Assembly: GCA_036925085.1 (NCBI GenBank)
Contig: JAUPFP010000028.1
Span: forward strand, 350,001 to 414,000
From: Brachycybe producta
Taxonomy: Eukaryota; Arthropoda; Diplopoda; Playtdesmida; Andrognathidae
Length of the DNA: 64,000 nucleotides
Reading direction: 5' to 3'
The position numbers were made by a program, and so were the translations under genes. Below the pieces are notes generated by a model. It did not search any database and was not told the origin of the DNA. It worked only from the letters and a program-made list of their open reading frames with translations. Every line of letters starts with the position of its first letter. The stretch's first letter is position 1. This document shows, one piece after another, positions 23,641 through 38,600 of the stretch.

Positions 23641-25575
23641 TGTTTTTAATGTGTTTTTTTTTTGTGTGTCTCACAAAATTTTTAAATATTTTCGAGAGCT
23701 AAAATAAGCTTTCAAATTTTACATGTAGATATAATATCTTCTTTATGTATCAAAGCTATAAAACTAAGTTAAGAACTACAATTGAGCTCCTATTCTTTAT
23801 TCATTCATTTCAAACATAACAATAAAAAATGTATAAAACTGATGATAGCATTTACATAAAACACTCAAAGAGAAAGAGAATAGAGAAAAAGGGGATAAAA
23901 TGAAAACGCCGACGACGTCGTTAACAATTCAACAGGTAGACACAGTACTGTATATCATTCAAAGCCTTTTTTATATAAAATAAATAGTAAACAATATAAG
24001 AAAGAAATAAAGAGTAGTGTGTGTGTTGTAAATAAAAATAGATATAGATAATGGTAAGACTAATGTAATGAATGGCATTTTCAATAAAACTAAAGCAAAG
24101 AAAAGTGTCTTTCTTATACATATCGAGTGGTGCAAATAAAACGTGTCCAGTTTGAAGGTATCTTATAGAAAATATAACATGTTAAAATTTAAACCAAACG
24201 AACGAATCTGTTATCAAAGTATAAAAAGTGGTGCAGCTAAATCGTTTAAAATTAAATATATATAAAATTATCAATGCTACAAATTTAAACCGTCAATTAA
24301 CTGTCGGCAATATGTAAAAATGTATTTCTACAAAAAGAAAAATTAAAACAAGTTTGTAAAAAAAATTAAAATAGTTGATGATTTAAACTACGCTTGTATA
24401 AATTATTTTCAGTATAACTATTTTGATATTTTGTTAACAACAAACCTTAAAAGTTTTAAATTTGTAGTAGCTTTTAATTGTTCCTGAAATATTTAATTTT
24501 AAATTATAGACTTGAGTGTGTCATCAAAATATACTTCGATAATAGCCTGAAAAATGGAGTTCTACAAAAAAATTAAATAAATCTGTACAAACATTTAAAA
24601 AAAAACAGTTTATGAATGATAAAAACTGATGATTTTAATTAAACATTTTTTTTTGAGTAAAATGATATCTATACCTTGAATTTTATTTAAACTTGTTAAT
24701 ATATTTTAACTTTTCATAATCAGTTAAAGCATCTATCAATTTATTTCATTTTTTTAACAATTATGTTTTGCTATGTTGGTTAAGTTAGGCTAGGTTTCAA
24801 TTGCGTGGTTTTTATATCTAATGAGATATTCAATTTTCAACAACAAACCCAACGCATACGTACTTGGAAAGAAATCGGGGCATTGGTCTTGGAATATAGT
24901 TACTATAGTTACTATAGTTGTTAACAACATGCCAAAATACATATTATATTTCTAATAAAAACTGAAACATATTGTCAGTTAAAACTTAACAGAGTTATTG
25001 AATTTGGGAAACGACTTTTTTTTTAAAAAAAAAGTTGTTTTTCTGATGGTTGAACAACAATTATTCTCATAAAAATATAAACCCTCTCTGATTGCGTGTT
25101 ATTATTGTTGCTTTAAATTAGTTAAGTAACTTTAAATAAATGTTTAGATATTTTAAATACATTTATTTATGAGTTTTGCTTTAAGTTGTTTAATTTTTAA
25201 AGTGGATAATCTACCCGTAGACACATCTTGAACTCTAGTTATTCTGTATTTCTGAATGAAAATTAAGAAAAACATAACAGTGTTTCAAAAACTAGAAGGG
25301 TAGCTAGGTAAATTTCATGCTGATATCTTTTAAAATAATCCTTTAATGTCATTTTTAAAAATACGTAATTTTAAACAGATGATATATTTGTTTTTAATTT
25401 TTCTCTATAAAAAGTTTATTTTAATCACAAAAAAACGTTTATTTTAAAATTGAATAATTTTGTTAATTTTTTGACCATTGTGTTTTCATTTTTAATGCAA
25501 ATAATTTTCGTCATATTGTTAAAAATTATATTAAATGTGTAAATTTCATAAATTTCTGAGATATTGATTTATATA

Positions 25576-25578
<3 letters not shown>
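23641..25578. repeat. AT-rich region with family-3 and family-1 fragments
   Basis: No gene is seen. About 24200..24560 is an inverted pair of family-3 arms (CAAAGTATAAAAAGTGGTGC ... CATCAAAATATACTTCGATA), with a family-3 terminus near 24876 (GGGCATTGGTCTTGG). About 25200..25440 is a family-1 copy (ACTAGAAGGGTAGCTAGGTA). Confidence 0.5.

Positions 25579-25643
<65 letters not shown>
25579..25643. repeat. (TA)n microsatellite
   Basis: About 65 bases of uninterrupted TA dinucleotide. Confidence 0.97.
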
Positions 25644-25648
<5 letters not shown>

Positions 25649-25819
25649 AAAGAGGAACACGTTTTACATGTGCCACTCTAAATAATATCATTCATATATC
25701 AATGCTTTAGCACGTATTTTCTGTGTTTGAGAATAGATTGTGACAAATAATATGTCAAGGATTAAGTAAATGCATTTTACTAGAAAGACTATATACAATT
25801 GGATAGCATCAGGTATTAA

Positions 25820-26533
25820 AGGAGAGTGAATTGGTTCCCGCCTCCTCCTCCTCCTTCACTATAAGGACCACCACTAACATAAACTACCTTCATCCAATTC
25901 CTTTTCTACCCATCTCTTCCTATTTTTTTCTCTCTCTCTCTTTCTTTCTTTCTCTCTCTCCCTTCCACTCTCTCTCTCTCCCCCTTGTATTTCAAAGCTT
26001 CATCAAGCATCATCATCCATAGACTTGTACAGTATGTATGTGTGTATACCAATCATCACAGCATCCACACACACTCAACATCAGAAAAACCCAAAAGCGA
26101 AATAAAATTCGCTCTTTTCTATAAAACGTGCTTAAAAGGCAAAGCACAGTGGCAAAATTGTGGACAACAAAACCTGAACAGAATCGAAAGAGTAGTAGGC
26201 ATTATTTAGCAACAAAACAAAAACAACTTTTGTTCAGAAACAATTATTTAGAAAATATAAAAAAATTCATTTATTACATTTTTGTCCACTTTACTTCTTC
26301 TTCTTCTTCTTCTTCTTCTGCAACTTATTTTAAATCAATTTTTTATTTTTTTAAATTACATATTTTTTTTTTCTTAAAAAAAAAGAACTGAACATTTTTT
26401 TAAAAATCAAATCTACTTGTAAATATATATTTTTATCATCACTTATATAAAAAAAACCAATTTGAATTTTTCTTTTTTTGTTTTGTTTCTGTAAATCAAC
26501 TTAGAAAGTTTTGTATAATTTTTTTTAGCCATA
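25820..26533 (+). promoter_or_regulatory. Candidate CRHBP promoter and 5' UTR
   Basis: Composition changes from AT-rich to pyrimidine-rich (CCTCCTCC and TCTC runs). A TATA-like CTATAAGG lies at about 25859. A possible donor (ACA|GTATGT, 26032) and a strong acceptor (T-tract then AG at 26527..26528, six bases before the CRHBP ATG) would define a 5'-UTR intron of about 497 bp. All of this is inference from sequence signals. Confidence 0.4.
26293..26319. repeat. (TTC)n microsatellite
   Basis: About 27 bases of TTC repeat in the putative 5' UTR region of CRHBP. Confidence 0.9.
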
Positions 26534-26638
26534 ATGCAACCTTTGAATTTGTGTGGAATGTCAGTTAAGTTACTTCTTTGGTTAGTCATTGGAATCTATG
26601 GAAGTCGTCATGAAGTTTATACTTCTCCAATTCTAGAG
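26534..26638 (+). CDS. CRHBP: CRHBP exon 1: signal peptide
   Basis: Encodes the first 35 residues, including a hydrophobic leader. A second Met at residue 9 also precedes the hydrophobic core. It ends in phase 0 at GAG|GTAAGT, a consensus donor. Confidence 0.88.
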
Positions 26639-29600
26639 GTAAGTTTTAATGTTTATTTTTAACAAAGGAAAATTAATTATTTTTATGCAAAAAAAATATG
26701 ATTTTTAAGGTAAAAAATTTGCATAAAATGTACAAAACGCATAAACACAGTTCGAATCTATTCTGAGTAAATTGTAATACCATACGATCGTAGATTATAG
26801 TGCAAGATTTTATGTTACAACCAAAAAATATGCATAAACTGTAGAAATTGCATAATTTGTGGAGATTTGCAATAAGTCGCATAATTTCATTTACCTCTTT
26901 AAAAAACATTTTTCGTCTACAAGAGATGTTTTCATTTTATTTTTTCTATTAATGTTTTTTTAAAACAATTGTAGAGCTCTATTGTTTTAGAGATTTAAAT
27001 AATCAAAGGTGCTTTAGCTAAATAATGCCCATTTTTGTTTGCATCAAAAGGAAAAATTGAAAACCATTTTTCCATTGTTTTAATTTCATCTTCAATTTGT
27101 ATAAAAACGCACTATTTCTAAAAAAAATTGCACTTTTTAAATTTTTATTTGCATAAAAGTTTGTGTCTTTACGATTTCATATGTTAAAAACTGTAAATGC
27201 GACGTTTAAAATACGATTGCAATTTGCAAATTGAATTGCAAGACACTCCAGTTTATAAATATCATATAAATAGACTATTCTGGATGTTGGACACTTTATT
27301 TTGAATAGAAAACAAATAAATCTGAATATAAAAATATATCAGATGAGGAAAAATAACTATGGCAGTTATGAAAAAAAGCGTAAAACTGTGACGTGTTAAC
27401 AGGTTATTTTTTTTTTTAAAAAACAAAGCTAATGTTGTATGATACTCCAATTTATATTAATTTCATTCTACCTGTTGGGTAATTATTTTGAATAAAGGTT
27501 GTAAAAATTTTGCATATAAAAAACACAATATCGGTTGATATTGTAACTCGAAATGTGGTCGCAGTTTTATCAATGAAAAGGATTTTAATTTGGAATTTAA
27601 AAGAAAATATTGTAAAGAATGCAATTTGTATTTTTAATTGTAAGATACGCCACATTATAATCAACTATAAAAGAAAACACTTTATTTTGATTAAATTAAG
27701 AAAAATGAACATTTCTAATTAACAGACTGTTTAAACGTGGGTGTTTTCCTAAGTTAAAAGTGACTTGAATGATTTTTCGGTGAATTTTTCTTAGAAATAA
27801 GTGCAATGAATTCAAGTAGTTAATTTTTATAGAAGCAAGTTTGTTTTTTAAAAAAGAATTTCTAATTGCATTTGAAAGTCAAAAAGTAAAAAAAAAAAAG
27901 AATCTGGCACTGGTTGCACATTTATGACGAAATCTTTCAAAATAAACTTTTTTATGACGGTTTGAAAAAAACGAAAAATGTATCATGTTTTTTATGGTTA
28001 ATTAATTGGCAACGAATCATTTTAAAACAAAAGAATGTCATGAGAATACCCGCCAATCAAACTCCTTCATAGTTCAACTTTAAAATAAAACTTTGATTTT
28101 TTAAAAAAAAAAAAGATGCTGCTAAAACTTGCTTGAATCATTGCACTTAAGTAGGCAAAGCAAAATTTACTATGAAAACCATAATTTTCCAATTAATTTT
28201 AGAATTTTATGAGGATTTCAAAATTTGTATTTCAATTTATATTTTAATTGCAAAAGACAAAACTTTTAAGCAGGAAAAACTCCCCCCCCCCAGCTTCTAA
28301 TCAAATTACTTGACAAAAACCTATTGGACACTTAAAAGTTTTTATTTTTTATTGATTTGGATAAAAATATAGAAGAATTTGTAAATAAGAAAAAATTAGA
28401 TATTAAAGAGTAATCAGCTAAAGTTAACGTGACAGCCCTAAAAATTATTATAATGCAAACAAAAGTAATTTTTTGTTTATTAAAGAAATGCAGCATTTTA
28501 ATTATTTTGTTTTTCAATTTCACGACACGAATGTCCATAGATTTCTAATTCGTAATAAATCGCGTAAAAAATTGTATTTGCTAATAGATAATTAATTTTT
28601 ATATTATGAAGAGAGGTATTTTACCTGTTTAGTTTTTTTTTTTTTCAATTTATTTTTAGACATTGCCTTTTAATGAAAATTTAATGACAAATCAATAATG
28701 TTTATAACAACAATTTAATATGAAAACTTTAGTGAGTTTTACAGAAATTATATTCGGAGAATATATGAATAATTTTCTTTCAGGTTGTTTTATAAGTACT
28801 ACTGTATTTATATTTTATGTAAGTTTGTTATGTCCTTGTATCACTCACTGTGCAAAGTATTACCGTTAGCGTCACTAGGGTAATCCAGTTGGCATACTAC
28901 TATTCTTGGCAGCGCAAGAAAAAAACAAATGTCGTTTAAAATGAATTAATCTTAGAAAGAAGAAAAGCTACACACTTGAAACTTCAGGTGGAAATATAAT
29001 AAATATATGGAAGTAAATATTTTACAAAAAAAATGAAAAAAAAATCTGTTACGAAAAAAAAAATTGAATTTTAAAATTAGTCGAGAATTGTGGAATTTTT
29101 TTTTTCTGCTTGGATTTATTTACTAATTTGTTCCAAACATAAAAGTTGAATGAACATTTGAAACGTAAACAAATTGTCAATTGCATGAAACAAAATAACT
29201 TTGAACAATTTCTTTTTTTAAAAAAATCAAGGTTTCAAATAAAAATCATTTCCTCAAAAGCCGTTTTTCTGAAGGATTTTCAGGAGAAAAGTTACGAGAA
29301 ACAAGAAAGTGTTTTAAAAACTAGAAGAGTATCATTTCATTCACTTATGGAAAGAATCACACATGCTGAAAAACCACTAGAAAATAGAATTAGAAATAAA
29401 AAAAATGCTGTATTCCCATCCATTGCACTAAAAGATAATAAGGTACTTCTGGTGAAATGCCTTACAAAATGAAATTCAGTGGGATTTTTTTATTCAGTGT
29501 GTCTGATTCTTCAATGTGGGTATTTTCATGTTGATGTCTTTCAAAATAATCTTTTTATAAAACAAAAAATTAAAAAAAAAATATCGTCTGCTAATGGTCG

Positions 29601-32600
29601 TCTACTCAAAGTTAGGTCACTTTCAAACTCAAATAAAAAGCTTATTTTTAATTAAAGATACGAGCATGAAAATGATGTGATTGGAATTGAACTACCCTTC
29701 TAGTTTCTAAAACACATTCAAGTTTCTCTTCAATTTGCTTCTGAAAGACAGAATATTCAAGAGTTCCAGAGCCATTTTCACTTTAAAACCATCTTAAACA
29801 TCATTTTTTTTTTAAAAAAAACAATAATAATTTAAAAAAACTTTAGAAGTTCGTTTAATTTCTTGGACAGCTACATTTTGATGTGTTGTTAACAATCGAC
29901 GAAAGTTTGGCATGTCTAGCTTATACAGTATATTCTGATATATTCAATCTTAATGATTAATTGTATACACATTACTAATGCACGTAAATTGGTGCGTTGG
30001 TTCTGGGACATACTACTGTTTTAAGTAGGCCTAAATACATGTATACATATATATATATGTGTGTATGTATATATAAATACATGTAGCTTCATAATAATAC
30101 GTTTATAGAAAAAAATTATAAAAGTTAATGATTCTGTGAAATAAAAGTAAAAAACCGACAAACAAAAGCAGTAGATAACAATTGAATTATATAATGAAAA
30201 TGAGAGATGCTAAAGAGAACATTAATTTGATTTCCATGTTTTCAGCTTTTTTTTTTTGCATCAAGCATAAAATGAATTTTCTTTGAAACAGTATACATTA
30301 AATTGTAAAAACATTTTTTTAAATGAAGAAAATAATTGAAAAATGAATACTTCTCAGAATTATATAAAAGTTATTTAATATATGAAAAAATTAGTTTTAA
30401 TTGAATTCAAATAAATTTATTTAATTTATTTATTTATTCAGTCTGTCTGTGTATAACGCTGTACAAAACGGTTAAGCACGACGGAATTTATTTAAATTTA
30501 AATGAACCGGTTTTTTCTCATGGTCAACTTTATGTTGCGCTCTCCCGATCCAAGAACCCAAACAATAGTAAAGTGCTTATAATATATGCATAATATATGC
30601 AGTCAAGGCAAATTACTTCATGACAACCGGACATTCACTCATAAATGCCATTTATAATAATGAGGTATTTGAATAAAAAGTATTTGAACGAAATAGTTAA
30701 ATAATTTTAGTAGCAAAATTAAACTAGAATTGTGGTTCCCTGCATTTATGATGGGTTACCCCACTAGTTTTATAATGTAAGTCGTAAGTGGAGCACTGGG
30801 TATTTTTACTGCAAGATTCACTGCAATATGTTCTGCAATAAATTGTGATTGCCAATGTGATAATACATGTATACCTGCTTTACCCTAAAAAGAAGCTTGT
30901 GACATCATTATTGGGATTGACGTCAAATTTACGATTGTGTCATTTAGTCTGATAGAAAAAAGGGATAATAAATATTTTCAATCATTTAAACAAAAGGGTT
31001 CTTGGATTATTTTGTTATTACCCCTTGTTATCTGAATTTTCACCTAATTTTCTTTGTCAATCCTTATGACTTCAGAAGCTTCCTTTTTCTGGCGAGGCAG
31101 GTATACCCTAGTTGATGTTGCTCAACTTGCTGGCCTTTTTGCACACTGACTTGCAGAAAACAATTCAGGTCGTTTTTTTTGGTTCAAAATTTTATGCAAG
31201 ATGTTATTTAATATTGGTCATTTCAAAATGGTGACAAATGAAAAACACAGTAGTGGTAAAAACTATGAACCAAAAAACATTCTCAAGCACTAATTCAGAA
31301 GCAACTTTAAGTAACACCCCTCAATGTGTTTTAGAAACTAGAAGAATAACTGAATCACTTGAAGGTACTTTTTCATATTTATATAGGCTTTAAAAATAAA
31401 ATTTTTATGACAATTTCAAACTGACCAATTATTACAATTTTTTGTTGTTGCAAAAAATGAAAATGTAATCTTTTAAGTCTTTTTAAGTGATTCCTTTCAT
31501 ATTTTAGATCTAAAGCACTTTCAGCTTCATTAAATTTGCACATTTTTTTTATTCAAAACAATTTAATATTTCACTTCAAATCACAGCTGAAAATCGCAAA
31601 TAAGTATTGCCAGTGTGAATAATGGGGCTTGCAGCTATTGCAAGAGATTTTGTCCACATGCTATTGCGAGCGTAAAACAGCAATAATATTGTTGTCAAAA
31701 TAGCCAGGGAGATCTCTGTTTTAGTTAAATATTTTGAAATATTTGCTTTAAAAAATGATGAATATCTAACATTTAAAACAAAGATTTATATTAGAATTTG
31801 ATAAATTTTCTTCTTGATCAAAAGTTGATATAGTTTCTCTATATTGATAAAAAACAAACAATTTTTTGAAACTACAAAATTTTTTTAATTGTTTCTAAAC
31901 ATATATATATATATATGAGATATTGACCATCTGTCATTTACGAAAGTGTAGGTCAACACCTGTTCGGATATTGTAACAACATTTACCAAAAAAAAAAACT
32001 AATGAGAAAACCACACAACAATGCTGGTTTCCATATAATAATAATACAACATGATAAACAATGATCTTTTGTATTATGAACCTATTATGTCAAAGCTAAA
32101 AAAAACTTTTGGCAATGACATAATAGGTGCATTAAGATAAAGCCATTAAAACTAAATTACAAGTGGAACTTTCATATTTTGTTTGGACACAATAGATAAA
32201 CATATATAGAAAAAAACTACAATAGAAGGAAATAATAACAATGATTCGTTTCTGTTTTCTTTGTGGAAAAAAAAAATAACTCAAGCAGGTTTTCTTATAG
32301 AACTGTTAAATTGACATTGTTTTTGTTATATAACTGTTTTATAAGAAGGTGAGTCCTTAATGAGTGTCTATAAATTGCAAGGTAAGACCTGAATTCATAA
32401 AAAAAAAACTTGGCACTCAAACTTAACTCGAACTCTCTGAACAAGAAACACTTAACCTCGAAAAACCCTTTTAAAACATTCAAAGGGTTCAAGTGCTAAA
32501 ATTCCCTCTTGAATGTTGAACTTCGTTTTAAAAATTCAAAAAGTATGGGTGAAACTTTACTTTTTAAAAAATTGTGTCTAGCATTTGTATAATATTTTTC

Positions 32601-35600
32601 AAAATAAACTTTTTATGGTACACAAAATGTATGTACGTTATTACTAATGTATTGGCAACAAATGCATTTCTAAAACAAAAATCAAAACTAGCAACTTCTT
32701 ATAAAATGTTTATTTTGAAACAATCGTCATAAAAATACTACCACTCGATTCCCGTATTCTTTAACTTTCAAATAGTCTTGGCATTGCTTATAACAGATTT
32801 TTCTAAAAGACTGAGCTACAGTAAGTACTTGAATTTCTGTACGTATTTCTAAGCAAAATTAAAACAGTCAGTTTCTCCTTAAAAACCAAGCATAAAGTTG
32901 AAATCACACTTTGGCAATACAGTAGTTATAGCAAGATTCCCTGAATAAATTGCAATAATTAATGTTACGCAAAGGTCTCATATGCAGAAAAAGGCAATTG
33001 AAAATACGACTAAAAATAGAATTTGTTAAATTTAAATAATACTTACTATTCTACTTATGAGGAAGAAAGTGGTTATAGAAAGAAAGCTGAAATTGTTGTA
33101 ACGTTTTCTATTCTAACAATTTATTAGCCAATAGAAATGCGTCTGTCAGGCATCATTCATTCTTTATGGCTCCTAATTATGTTCTTTATTTCCTCTTCTA
33201 TAAATAAAGTCAGAATATGTCCATAAGATGTTTTCTATGTGTGTGTGTGTGTGTGAAACATTGAACGCCAAAGAAAGCAGAAATGTGGAAGAAAATCCTT
33301 TCTGTTTAATCATTTTTAATTATATTTTCTGCTTTATATCATGAATGTAAAACTAATCCCTAATCTAAAATCAAGGAAATCAGACAAAAATACTAGAATG
33401 AAGAAAAGATAACATTTTTTTGTGGGCTAAAATTAAGCATATCTTAATATGGAATTTTTATGAGTAAAAAGAGGATTGTAAATATTGTGATTTGTAGAGA
33501 GAAAAAAAAAATGATGCTACACTTTTTTTACTGATTTTTTTTACTGATTTTTTTTTCCTGATGTTTTTAACTTTAACATTGCATCTATTAGATGAAATGA
33601 ACTTCCTAATATGTGATATGGACAATGCCCAAGGCTATAGATACAATATCTTATAATATACAGTACCATCATCATCATCATCTGAAATGAATTATAATGG
33701 AACATCTGTTTTCACTTTTATGTTTCATCTCATATAAAAAAAATATAACGTCTTATCTACCTACCTATCTAATAATTTCACAATCAATATGACTTCAAAC
33801 CATTTCTTCTGGCATAAAACTAAGCTTATTGGTTTTTTGAACTACAATGGTTCGTTGACTAAATCTAAAATACCATAAAATAAATTCTAGAAACAAAAGT
33901 TTAACCAAAGAAAAACAGTTTAAATTTGTTTAGTATATAACTTCTGTTGTTTTAAGTAAAAATGTTCAAAATACGGAATATATGGCAGAAAATATGGCAA
34001 GAAATATATAATTCAAATATGGCAGAAATATATCAATAAGATATAAAGAGGTTGCGTGTCCAGTTTCTAAGCGCTTTTAAAGGAGAGCTTTAGATTTATT
34101 TGCCAGTGACAAACTGGGATAAAAAAACTGGAATGGAAAAATTATTCACAGTTCCTAATGAGTAAGAAAACTTCCAAAATGACTAAAACTCCATCCAAAA
34201 TTTCACCTGGTTCTATTTTCATTTTTTTCTCCCTACAAATAAACTTGTCCAATTAGTTTGCTGTTTTGCACTAACTTTCAACGAGCTTAGCGAGCAAAAA
34301 TATTATTTTGAAAAATATTTTCACACTTTCCTTAATTGTTTCCTTAATTGTCTTACTGCTTTTGAGTTTTCATTATGGCTAAAAAAAGGTTTTAATTGAG
34401 TTTTATGATAAAATCAGGCCTCAATTGAAAACAAAATAGCCCTCAAACTAAGCGGCCCACCCGCTGCCCGATCAGCAATTTCGCCTCTTGTTATTTTCTA
34501 TATTATAAAGAGCAACATTCACGTAAAAAAATGAGCCAAATTCTCTTAAACTGAACGTATTCAGTGGACATATCATTTTATTGATAAACTGAATGGATAT
34601 ATTAAAATATAATGGATTTATTTAAAAAAAAAAGATTCCTGATTTTGTTTAAAATAAGCTCGGCAATTTAAGCTAAATTTAAATTACACCATATTTCAAC
34701 TACATAGTTCTTTTCTTAAACGTTCCTTTTACAAATTCTCAACTCAAAAATTCGCATCAGAAACTTTTAATAAAACTACAAAATTCAAATTAAAAACAAA
34801 AGACAGATGATGACAAAAAAGTGACATAAATTGGTGTGGAATCAACCAAGAGTGTAAAATTAAGAGCAGTATGCGTGACAAATTAAATCTACAATGTAAT
34901 ATAATTTCAACACATCACAAAAAAAAGTTTAATGTACATAATATTAAAGACACTAAATTGATGACAGCAAAAAATTAAGTTAAAATTGCTTTACAGATGA
35001 ATAAATACAGGCCGGTCGCCTTAAAATATAAAACTAATTTCAAGAAATTAGGTCTAAATTAAAGAAAGAAACTTGGCATATGAACTATCTGAATCCAGTT
35101 CCAAGTTCCGAGGAGCTAAAAAAAAACTGTTCAAGGGTTAGGAAGGGTTAGGACACACGAATGCTTCATGAGTGAAAATTTTCATTTCGAATGACTCCAT
35201 CAACGAGGCAACATGATGCTCCGATCCATTTGGCAGGGCTGGCGTTAGGGTAAGGCGAACGAGGCAACCACCTTGAGCCACGCGCGTTCAATAGCCCCGC
35301 GCCGCTAACTAAACATTTGTACCCCGGCCCCGCTCCTCACATGCTGCCTCGGGCCTCGCGTACTACTCTAGGACCAGCCCAGCAAATTGTTCAGGATGCT
35401 TCAGTTATTCTACAAGCTTTCAGCATTAGTTTTGCAAATACAGATGTATACCAAACTGGTAATTGATTTGCTACTGTGAATTCCTCAGATCGATCAGGCA
35501 TGCGTCGTTGAGCAAAAACCATTCATATGCCATGCGACTTTCCTTTGAGAAACCGACACCGAGTGGCTCAGATTCGAAGCTTCGTGCATAAATGTACACG

Positions 35601-38600
35601 AAGCTTTCATGATAAAACTCCTAAAAATTGACAACTCAAAAATTGAGTTATTAACCCTTGCCGCCTATTAGAAAAATGTTGAGAAAACGTAGCGTGAGAG
35701 TCCGAAGGGCAGACAAAAAATTCGACCAAAAAATTAACTTGTCAAATTTGAATAATTCCACTCGAATTATTTGGCTGAAAGTTGGCAGAAAAAAAGATAA
35801 AATTACTTCTTTCTGCCACTTGTAATTACATTTTATCAGCCAAATAGGAGCCACCAAATCGTCTGAATCGCACCATTCTTTGTTTCATATGTAGGCTGTA
35901 CTGAAATAGACATACCTCACTATATCTTACGCAATTCAATGGTCAAAATCTGACAATTTGACAAACAAACAAAAAAAAACCGTTTGTTGAGTTATTTTAG
36001 TGCCACTTAAACGTCAAGTGTCTACCACTCATACTTTCTGAGTAATTAATTTTTTTGTAATTAGTTTCATCTTTCTCGACTTTTCATACAACTTAAAATC
36101 AAAACAAACATTCGAGAATTCGAATCAATAAAATTGTCCATGAAGATTTATTTTTAAGAAAAATTCATGAAATTTAGTTTTCTAGTCACTAAAACGCTTT
36201 AAATTAAAAAAAAGTTCAATACCAGAGGAACTAGAGTTTTATTCTATTGTTAGCATTCATTTGCATACTTTGTAAAAAAATACATGAATATTTTAGCAAA
36301 TGTTTAATTCGATTCAGTGCTCATGTATAAAAGCTGAACACTAGTAGTATGGTTCAGTAAACAGTTAAATTGAAATGATGACTTGAAAAAAAAATACTCT
36401 TAGTCCTTTTTTTAAAAAAAAATATAATAATGCAAAGTCATCATATAAAATATTTTAATCCAGTTTTATTTCTAGAAGTAGACATAAAATGAATTAATAA
36501 AACTGTCAATTGAAATTGAAATGTCTAGAACTTCAATCAGTCGCAGACAATTTCTGTTGAAATTAAAAAAAAAACAGTTTGTACAATTGAGAAACAAAAT
36601 GGCAGAGAAATCCGCCTTTGATGGCTAATAGTGAATGCATTTCAGGCAAAATAAACACTAATGCAATAAATAAAATAAAGTGGAATGTTTGTCAACACTT
36701 AAGTTGTTGCTAAGTGTCAAAGACAAATGTTAAAACAATCAATCAGCAATGATTTCAAAGACTATTATTCACCCTACTGACACTACCTCTTTTAAGTTCT
36801 TAACAATTTTTGAAATTGATTATGAATAAAAAAAAGCTAAATTATCAATAGTTACTTTTTTCCAAAAGTTAGGTCCAACTAAAACTATTTGAGGCAACTC
36901 TAGACCTAATTATTTTGTCTTTAAATGCTAAGTATATGGAAATAATAAGCAGATTCTACAGAGCCCTGTTAAAAACTTAGAATATTATATTATCGTCAAT
37001 TAACATTTAAATATGCTAACCTATTATGTTAGCCTATTATGTAACCTACTGAGTTAGTATTTCAATATGTTCCGATATTGAGTAATGAAATCAATTTTGT
37101 TTTATGCTACTAACTGAGTCCCGGTGTAATTAAACAAAACATTAAGGTGGCTTTATAGATATTTATTTTGCTTTTGTCCCAACGAACGGCGCCACTGCAG
37201 TGGCTAGTGTTATCCTCCAAAGACGTTTTTTCTCTCTGAAATTTCGATGCAAAAACGTCACGCCAACGTTTTTTTTTAGAAACAACCATATGAAAAAAAA
37301 AAATCAAATTGTTTCAACGTAGTCAATATACGAGCTATTATATGTTACTGTCAATCTGGCAATCTGCAGATTGACTGATTCCGCAGATTGACAGTAACAA
37401 TATAAATTTACAATGATGTCTTTAGGTTATAAAAGTGAAAAGTGGCTCGAAGCTGTTATAAAAGGTTTATTTACCTTTTGTAGCAGCTTTGAACCATTTT
37501 TCACCTTTATTTTAGCCACAAAAGTGTAAAATATCATCTTAAGCTTTGCAAGCTTTAAAGATTAGTCTTCAACATTTTATTGTTTCATATAAAATTAATC
37601 TTTAAATTGTTTTAAAGGTTTTTAAGACAATTTTTGTTGTTGTTGTAACATTCAAAACGTTTAAAATTATTTTTGGCTTGAAAGAAGCAAGTAAATCGGA
37701 TTTGTAAATACATAAATTGTAAAAAAAACAGCTGTTTATGACCATTTAAAATTTTCAACAATAAACACCTAGAAAAGAAATTCCAAGGCCTAGGTCCCAC
37801 ATATCAAAAAGTGATTTAAAATGCGACTGAAAATAGAGTTTATAATATATTGAAAAACATTAATTAAATAAGTAGGCTTAATCTATTCATTTAGCAGAAA
37901 TTAATGATTAATGTATATTTTAAAAAAAGTAACTCACAATAAATAAGAGAACTCATGGTAATGTTTTACACACTATTTACACTATAGAAAAAAAAATCGG
38001 TTTTGCTCGAACTTATTTCAAAATGTTCGAAGGCACTTTTTTTATCAAAACGAAATCTTTTCCAAAGTGTTTGGTAAAATTTTTCCAAAAAAGTCTGAGC
38101 TCAAAACTGGAGAAAAGCTGCTTTCCTGGTTTTCAGGTGGTTTTCTGCTTTTTTTTTTACGTATGTGGAACCCAAAACATGAAGACAACAATTACTAAGC
38201 GAACTCTTAATGAACCATATTGGCGGTGATCATAATAAGCCTTGATATAAAACCACATCCTTTAAGCGGAACACTTTTATATTAAATGCAAAAGAAAAAG
38301 GAAATAAAAAAGATGCAATGATTTGCAATAAATGCTTCACCAGGGTTAACTTAATGAAATTCATGGCAACCGTTATTCGCATAATAATTAAAAAATTATG
38401 AGCGAAAATTCTTAAATGAAAAGAGACAGAAAATATGAACAAGAGAATAATATTTCTTCTCATTTACATAAAACGTTGCTTAGCCATTGTCCAAAATCAT
38501 TATGCCACAATTAATATACATACTGACAAGGAAACAATTAAAAAAAAAAGATTGTTACTTCAATTGTTTTCACAAGAGAACAATACAAGTCCAGTTGGAT

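Noticed and set aside
29146-29472. 108-codon open frame in CRHBP intron 1
   Set aside because: Part of it (SYEKQESVLKTRRVSFHSL) is translated family-1 MITE arm, and there is no homology to a protein family.
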